DNA of 10,608 nucleotides. Origin: an uncultured Bacilli bacterium. GTDB lineage: Bacteria; Bacillota_I; Bacilli_A; RF39; UBA660. The position numbers and the translations under genes were made by a program. Position 1 is the first letter of the stretch, and each line of letters opens with the position of its first letter. Positions 6,928-10,608 of this stretch are shown piece by piece. Where the stretch lies: assembly GCA_947628325.1 (NCBI GenBank), contig CANQZL010000034.1, forward strand, positions 1 through 10,608, in the 5' to 3' direction. A model generated the notes under the pieces. That model was not told the DNA's origin and ran no database searches. It was given only the letters and a program-made list of their open reading frames with translations.

Positions 6928-7873
6928 TTTTTATTTTTTTCCTTTTATCAAGTTTAAAACCTATAAAAACAAAACATCCACCAATTATTATTAGTAATGG
7001 AACTGGCCACCATAATTGCCCAGTTTCAGGTATAACTGGTACTTCTGGAGGTTTTACATATGTATTTGTAATAGTATATATCTCTCCTTCTTTATTAACT
7101 GAAACAGTATAACCATCTATTTGTTGCTCAACTATTTTATAATTACATTTATTATCTAAATTTTTAAAAACATATTCCCAATCATTATCTTCATTCAATA
7201 CTACTTCTTCATAAACTTCATCATCTTTTAATAACTGAACATTAATTTCATTAGGTCTTAATTGTTCATATCCTTTATCATCCCATACTTTTATAACTTT
7301 TTTATCAAAAAGTCTTGAATAATCATCAACTCTTTCAAATTTAGGTTCAACAAAAACATCATAATCCCAGTAATTACCTACATTCAAATCAGGAAGACTT
7401 ACTAAAAAACTTTCAGGTGTATATGTAGCAATACCTATTTCTTTACTTTCTCCAACAACTAAGTATAAACCAGTTTCTAAATCACTTAATTTTAATATCC
7501 CTGAATCATCAGTCAATCCTTCTATAATTGGTTTAATACCATCTTTTGCTACATAACCATCTAATGTAGTTGCTAAATCTCGCCATTGATCAACTGTACG
7601 TAAGCCATTATATTTTATAGGATAATTAGCAAAATCTTTTGTTAATGTATAATAAAACACTCGCGAAACTGTTGCAACTTTATATACACTAAATTTAACT
7701 AAACTTAAAGGTACATCATCATTACTATACAAAATTGTTAAACTTGTTAATTTATCAGTATCTATATAAGGAGTATCTCTTTGTATTTCTACACCCAATC
7801 CCATAACATAAAGTGGACTTATCAAAATAAGACATAATATAAAATAAATTATTTTTTTACTTATTTTTTTCAT
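6914..7873 (-). CDS. Minor pilin with Cna-B domain and IPETG sorting signal
   Basis: The 319-residue product has a Lys-rich signal peptide (about 1-26) and an N-terminal beta domain (about 30-180) of pilin type. A Cna-B domain follows (about 188-272), recognised by FDKKVIKVWDD at its start, RPNEINVQLLKD in the middle, YKIVEQ for the catalytic Glu and YTITNTY for the bonding Asn; Lys and Asn would form an internal isopeptide bond. The wall-sorting signal is IPETGQLWWPVP (from about 281), then a hydrophobic helix and a basic tail. Ile replaces the first Leu of LPXTG. AAGGAGG lies six bases before ATG 7873-7871. With the shaft pilin and class C sortase upstream, this is an accessory subunit, either basal or tip. 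No adhesin module such as a vWA domain is present. Confidence 0.9.
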   Translation of the reverse strand: MKKISKKIIYFILCLILISPLYVMGLGVEIQRDTPYIDTDKLTSLTILYSNDDVPLSLVKFSVYKVATVSRVFYYTLTKDFANYPIKYNGLRTVDQWRDLATTLDGYVAKDGIKPIIEGLTDDSGILKLSDLETGLYLVVGESKEIGIATYTPESFLVSLPDLNVGNYWDYDVFVEPKFERVDDYSRLFDKKVIKVWDDKGYEQLRPNEINVQLLKDDEVYEEVVLNEDNDWEYVFKNLDNKCNYKIVEQQIDGYTVSVNKEGEIYTITNTYVKPPEVPVIPETGQLWWPVPLLIIIGGCFVFIGFKLDKRKKIKNEKE

Positions 7874-7900
7874 ATCATCCCTCCTTATATTTCTATAATC

Positions 7901-8716
7901 TTATATAATAAACATTTCTCTTATTCTAATTGATAATAATATACATAAAATAAATGTTAGAAATATTATTATTAACATAATATTCAATCCTTTATCCTGT
8001 AATGTTATTGCTTTTAATGTTTTAATTTCTGTTTGAGCAATTTCTATTCTTACGCCTCGAACAAGTAAACGATGAGTATTTATTCCATAAGGCGTACACG
8101 TAACTAAAGTTGCATAGTCCTTTCCATCTTCTATCTTAATATTATCAAGCTCATCTGGTTCAATAATACTTATTTTATCAACTTGATATGCAATTCGTTC
8201 ATCTAAATAATTTAAATAAAAAATATCTCCTTCTACCATTTTATCTAAGTTAGTAAACAATTTAGCTGAAGGTAAACCACGATGTCCTAATAAAATAGTA
8301 TGTGTACTTTCTCCACCAATAGGTAAAGAAGATCCAATCATATGACCTACAGCTACTTGTAAAACCTCATCACTAGTTCCGTGGTAAATAGCTAATTTAA
8401 CATTTATTTTAGGTATCTCTATATATCCCATTATTCCATCATCAGAAATATTTAATGTATTATTATATTTTTCTAATTCTTCTCTTGTTACTTTAAAATT
8501 ATCAATTTTATTAAGCCTTGCATTATATTTTTTAGCTTCTTCTAAAATTTCAGCATATTCTTCTTTATTTAAATTATGCACTATTTCTGTATGATTAGCA
8601 ATTACCTTAGACTGATGTAAACTATTCCAATAATTACTAGCAGCAGGATAAAATATAAAGAACAGACCAACAATAAATAAAGTAATTATAAGAATAACAA
8701 TAATTTTATTCTTCAC
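7901..8716 (-). CDS. Class C (pilus-polymerising) sortase
   Basis: Class C sortases cleave the pilin sorting signal and transfer the Thr to a Lys of the next pilin, building the covalent shaft outside the membrane. The 271-residue protein has an N-terminal membrane helix (about 5-25), the class signature GIMGYIEIPKI...AIYHGTSDEVL, GHRGLPSAKLF with catalytic His (about 145), TLVTCTPYGINTHRLLVRG with Cys (about 207) and Arg (about 216), and a second membrane helix (about 245-265). A DP[FW] lid motif, common ahead of the core in this class, is not obvious. The start is GTG 8716-8714; three in-frame stops (TAG TGA TGA) end two codons upstream, so no earlier start is possible. The ribosome site is poor. 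It lies 38 bases after the shaft pilin gene. Confidence 0.95.
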   Translation of the reverse strand: MKNKIIVILIITLFIVGLFFIFYPAASNYWNSLHQSKVIANHTEIVHNLNKEEYAEILEEAKKYNARLNKIDNFKVTREELEKYNNTLNISDDGIMGYIEIPKINVKLAIYHGTSDEVLQVAVGHMIGSSLPIGGESTHTILLGHRGLPSAKLFTNLDKMVEGDIFYLNYLDERIAYQVDKISIIEPDELDNIKIEDGKDYATLVTCTPYGINTHRLLVRGVRIEIAQTEIKTLKAITLQDKGLNIMLIIIFLTFILCILLSIRIREMFII

Positions 8717-8754
8717 ATTTCATCACTACCGTTCAGTAAAATACCTCTATTCTA

Positions 8755-10413
8755 TTATTTCTTTTTTTTACAAATTATAACTATAAGTACTAGAGAAGTT
8801 ACAATTAACACTACTCCAACTATATAAAAAATTATTGTACCAATACCACCTGTAGATGGTAAAACACCACCAGGATAATTTAAAATTGTTGCACTTAACA
8901 CTCCATTATTAACATTTCCATTTTGGCTTTGACCATCTTCACTTTGAATTATAAGCTGTAAACTATTAATAGTTTGGTTATCACTTAAATTTGCTGTAAT
9001 AGTAAATTCCATATCCTTCATTGTATTAAATCCATCTAATGTCGTAGTTTCAACCAATACATAAGTCGCTGAATCTAAACCGGAAATCGATAATGTACCA
9101 CTATTAGAAGTAAACATTTCTGTCCCATCTTTTTCAGTTGAAGTCCAACTTTGAATTACTCCATTCTTAACAACTGCCCATTTCTTTTCTCCATTTATTT
9201 CTCTATATAACTTAAATCCAACATTGGCTAGTTTTATAGTTCCATCTCTACCATTAATCTTTTCAATATTTAATATATAAGTATATATAGTAACTTTATC
9301 ATGAGGCGTATTACTTGTAGAATTTTCTCCTCCACTATTAGGGTTATCAGAGAACTCTAAATACGCATCATTTTGATTTTTAAACTGAAAATTATCTGTA
9401 CTAGTTAATGTTACATAATAAGTAAGAACTATTGTTATATTATCAGTTGATGCCAACTCAGATATCTTAGAATTTAAAGCACCAATTTGTTTTAAATCAT
9501 CACAATTAATTGAGAATCCTGAAGCTGCTGGAACAAAATGAAAATTATCTTTTACATTAGCTATAAGTTTATCACCAGAATATACTTCGACTTTCCAATT
9601 ATTTGATTCAGTACCTACGAATTTTAACATTTCAGGTAAAGTATCATGAAAAACATACTTATATTTTTTATAAGAATCATAAACATCTTTATTAGGTAAA
9701 GTTCCTTCAATTCTAAATTCTATTATATCACCGATTTGAAAATCAGCTGATTTAGCATATGTTTTACCATTATTAACAGTTTTGCTCATTGATGGAGCTT
9801 CACCTTTTACGACAATTTCTTGGTCTTTATTAAGATTAAGTATATATCTTGTTTGAGCATCATTTTCTACTCTACCAGCATCTTTTATAAAATAATAACC
9901 AGCAGCTAAATCACCAGCTTTATATTTACCATCAGTTCCTCTTACTGCCGTAGTAAAAACAGTTGTCAAATGTTTACCTACTATTTGAGCAAATTCACGA
10001 ACAGCTTCCGAATCATCTTGATAAGGACTTAATGCTAAAGAAACATCATTAGCAGTAGAACAACTACCAAATATTTTCCCTATTGTTGTCTTTTGACCTG
10101 TAGGAGATGAATTAATACCATCGGAATTTAAAACTCTTTCATCAACTTGAAAAGATGAAGCCTTTAACTCAGCTAAAAGGTCTCCTGAATTAACACCAGT
10201 TCCCCATTGAGCATCACCAATTTGATTAGTTTCAATTTTAATATTTCCTGTAAAAATTTGATAAACTTGATAAGTATGGTTAGGACCAGCTCCACTAATA
10301 GTTATACTATACTTATTATTAACAGTATTTGCATTTACTGATAAAAGAAATCCAAAACATAAAAAGAATATGCTTATAATTCCTAATAATTTATTTAAAA
10401 AACTCCTTTTCAT
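8755..10413 (-). CDS. Major (shaft) pilin, LPXTG-anchored fimbrial isopeptide-forming protein
   Basis: The 552-residue product has a signal peptide (about 1-28, cleavage likely after VNA). An N-terminal pilin domain (about 34-205) is followed by a fimbrial isopeptide domain (about 206-370; GDIIEF, then YKYVFHDTLPEMLKF, ending in the DAYLEFSDNP block). A C-terminal Cna-B-like domain (about 377-513) has YILNIEK (Lys about 385), the E-box YVLVETTTLDGFN (Glu about 455) and a closing ILNYPGG (Asn about 512). LPSTGG (from about 518), a membrane helix and a KKKK tail complete the sorting signal. The canonical VYPK pilin motif is not present; EIVVKG (Lys about 203), at the end of the first domain, is the best candidate for the polymerisation lysine. 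It is the first gene of the operon, with AAGGTGG seven bases before the ATG. Confidence 0.95.
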   Translation of the reverse strand: MKRSFLNKLLGIISIFFLCFGFLLSVNANTVNNKYSITISGAGPNHTYQVYQIFTGNIKIETNQIGDAQWGTGVNSGDLLAELKASSFQVDERVLNSDGINSSPTGQKTTIGKIFGSCSTANDVSLALSPYQDDSEAVREFAQIVGKHLTTVFTTAVRGTDGKYKAGDLAAGYYFIKDAGRVENDAQTRYILNLNKDQEIVVKGEAPSMSKTVNNGKTYAKSADFQIGDIIEFRIEGTLPNKDVYDSYKKYKYVFHDTLPEMLKFVGTESNNWKVEVYSGDKLIANVKDNFHFVPAASGFSINCDDLKQIGALNSKISELASTDNITIVLTYYVTLTSTDNFQFKNQNDAYLEFSDNPNSGGENSTSNTPHDKVTIYTYILNIEKINGRDGTIKLANVGFKLYREINGEKKWAVVKNGVIQSWTSTEKDGTEMFTSNSGTLSISGLDSATYVLVETTTLDGFNTMKDMEFTITANLSDNQTINSLQLIIQSEDGQSQNGNVNNGVLSATILNYPGGVLPSTGGIGTIIFYIVGVVLIVTSLVLIVIICKKKK

Positions 10414-10420
10414 TAATTTA

Positions 10421-10427
10421 CCACCTT
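10421..10427 (-). promoter_or_regulatory. Ribosome binding site of the shaft pilin gene
   Basis: AAGGTGG, one base from the AAGGAGG consensus, lies seven bases before ATG 10413-10411. This is a far better site than that of the next gene (the class C sortase) and fits high production of the shaft subunit. Confidence 0.75.
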
Positions 10428-10466
10428 ACATCTTTAAATATTTTTTATAAACTCCTATTATATATT

Positions 10467-10495
10467 ATTTTAATAACTTTTTGGTTTATAGTCAA
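10467..10495 (-). promoter_or_regulatory. Strong promoter of the pilus operon
   Basis: TTGACT (10495-10490), a 17-base spacer and TAAAAT (10472-10467) each miss consensus by one base. Transcription should begin near 10460, with a leader of about 47 bases. A TATAAT at 10462-10457 is also present but lacks a -35. This placement makes the shaft pilin the first gene of the operon. Confidence 0.75.
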
Positions 10496-10550
10496 TAAAT
10501 AGACAATATTTTAATACTAAAAATATATATCTGTAATTTAAAAAATGAAG

Positions 10551-10567
10551 TGCACAGAAGTTGTGCA
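10551..10567. repeat. Perfect inverted repeat upstream of the pilus promoter
   Basis: TGCACA (10551-10556), GAAGT and TGTGCA (10562-10567) form a 6-5-6 inverted repeat, the only GC-containing palindrome seen in this AT-rich leader region. It ends about 56 bases upstream of the -35. On the minus strand it is followed, after CTTCA, by six Ts, so it may be the terminator of a gene beyond the window. The alternative is an operator for a regulator of the pilus operon. Confidence 0.5.
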
Positions 10568-10608
10568 GTAAATTTTATAATCATATATAATATCTTTTAA
10601 GCAATTTA

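Noticed and set aside
10426..10431. AUG-UAA start-stop pair just before the pilin ribosome site
   Set aside because: There is no ribosome site at a proper distance upstream (AGGAGT is about 19 bases away), so it is probably chance.
1..10608. UGA read as tryptophan (mycoplasma-type code)
   Set aside because: Trp codons checked are TGG, all complete genes end in TAA, and the recognised proteins have normal lengths without TGA inside.
1..10608. CRISPR array, insertion sequence, tRNA or rRNA
   Set aside because: No regularly spaced repeats, transposase reading frame, terminal inverted repeats or RNA-gene signatures were seen.

Overview
The window is very AT-rich (roughly three quarters A+T by eye). 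All eight complete genes end in TAA. Shine-Dalgarno sites of the AGGAGG type and TTGnnn/TATAAT promoters are easy to find. Together with LPXTG-type sorting signals, sortases and Cna-B-like pilins, this points to a low-G+C Gram-positive bacterium (Bacillota) with a peptidoglycan wall, plausibly a gut-associated Bacilli or Clostridia lineage. The sequence does not fix the genus. Trp is encoded by TGG where checked, so there is no sign of UGA recoding.

Left part (1-4113, minus strand): two adjacent paralogous genes of an uncharacterised family. One is 494 residues and complete; the other is cut by the window edge. They share a C-terminal domain with faint protein-kinase-like features and have their own well-formed promoter. 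Upstream of them is uvrB, the damage-recognition helicase of nucleotide excision repair. Its start is re-placed on a perfect ribosome site.

Middle (4114-6301): a plus-strand gene for a membrane-anchored, probably surface-exposed protein is divergent from uvrB. It runs into a bidirectional terminator shared with a convergent minus-strand pair: an uncharacterised 161-residue protein and a DNA-deoxyinosine (hypoxanthine-DNA) glycosylase of the uracil-DNA glycosylase superfamily. That pair has its own candidate promoter, interleaved with the terminator of the next operon.

Right part (6273-10495, minus strand): an apparently complete four-gene sortase-assembled pilus operon. The order is strong promoter, major (shaft) pilin with LPSTG, class C pilus-polymerising sortase, minor pilin with an IPETG variant signal, second sortase that overlaps the minor pilin gene, and intrinsic terminator. 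The expected pathway is secretion of both pilins, shaft polymerisation by the class C sortase, and incorporation or wall attachment involving the minor pilin and the second sortase.

The least explained items are the tandem kinase-like family, the surface protein ending in cysteine, and the 161-residue partner of the glycosylase. No mobile element, CRISPR array, rRNA or tRNA was seen. The longest gene-free stretch is 227 bases (4081-4307) and holds only divergent promoters and an AT-only inverted repeat.
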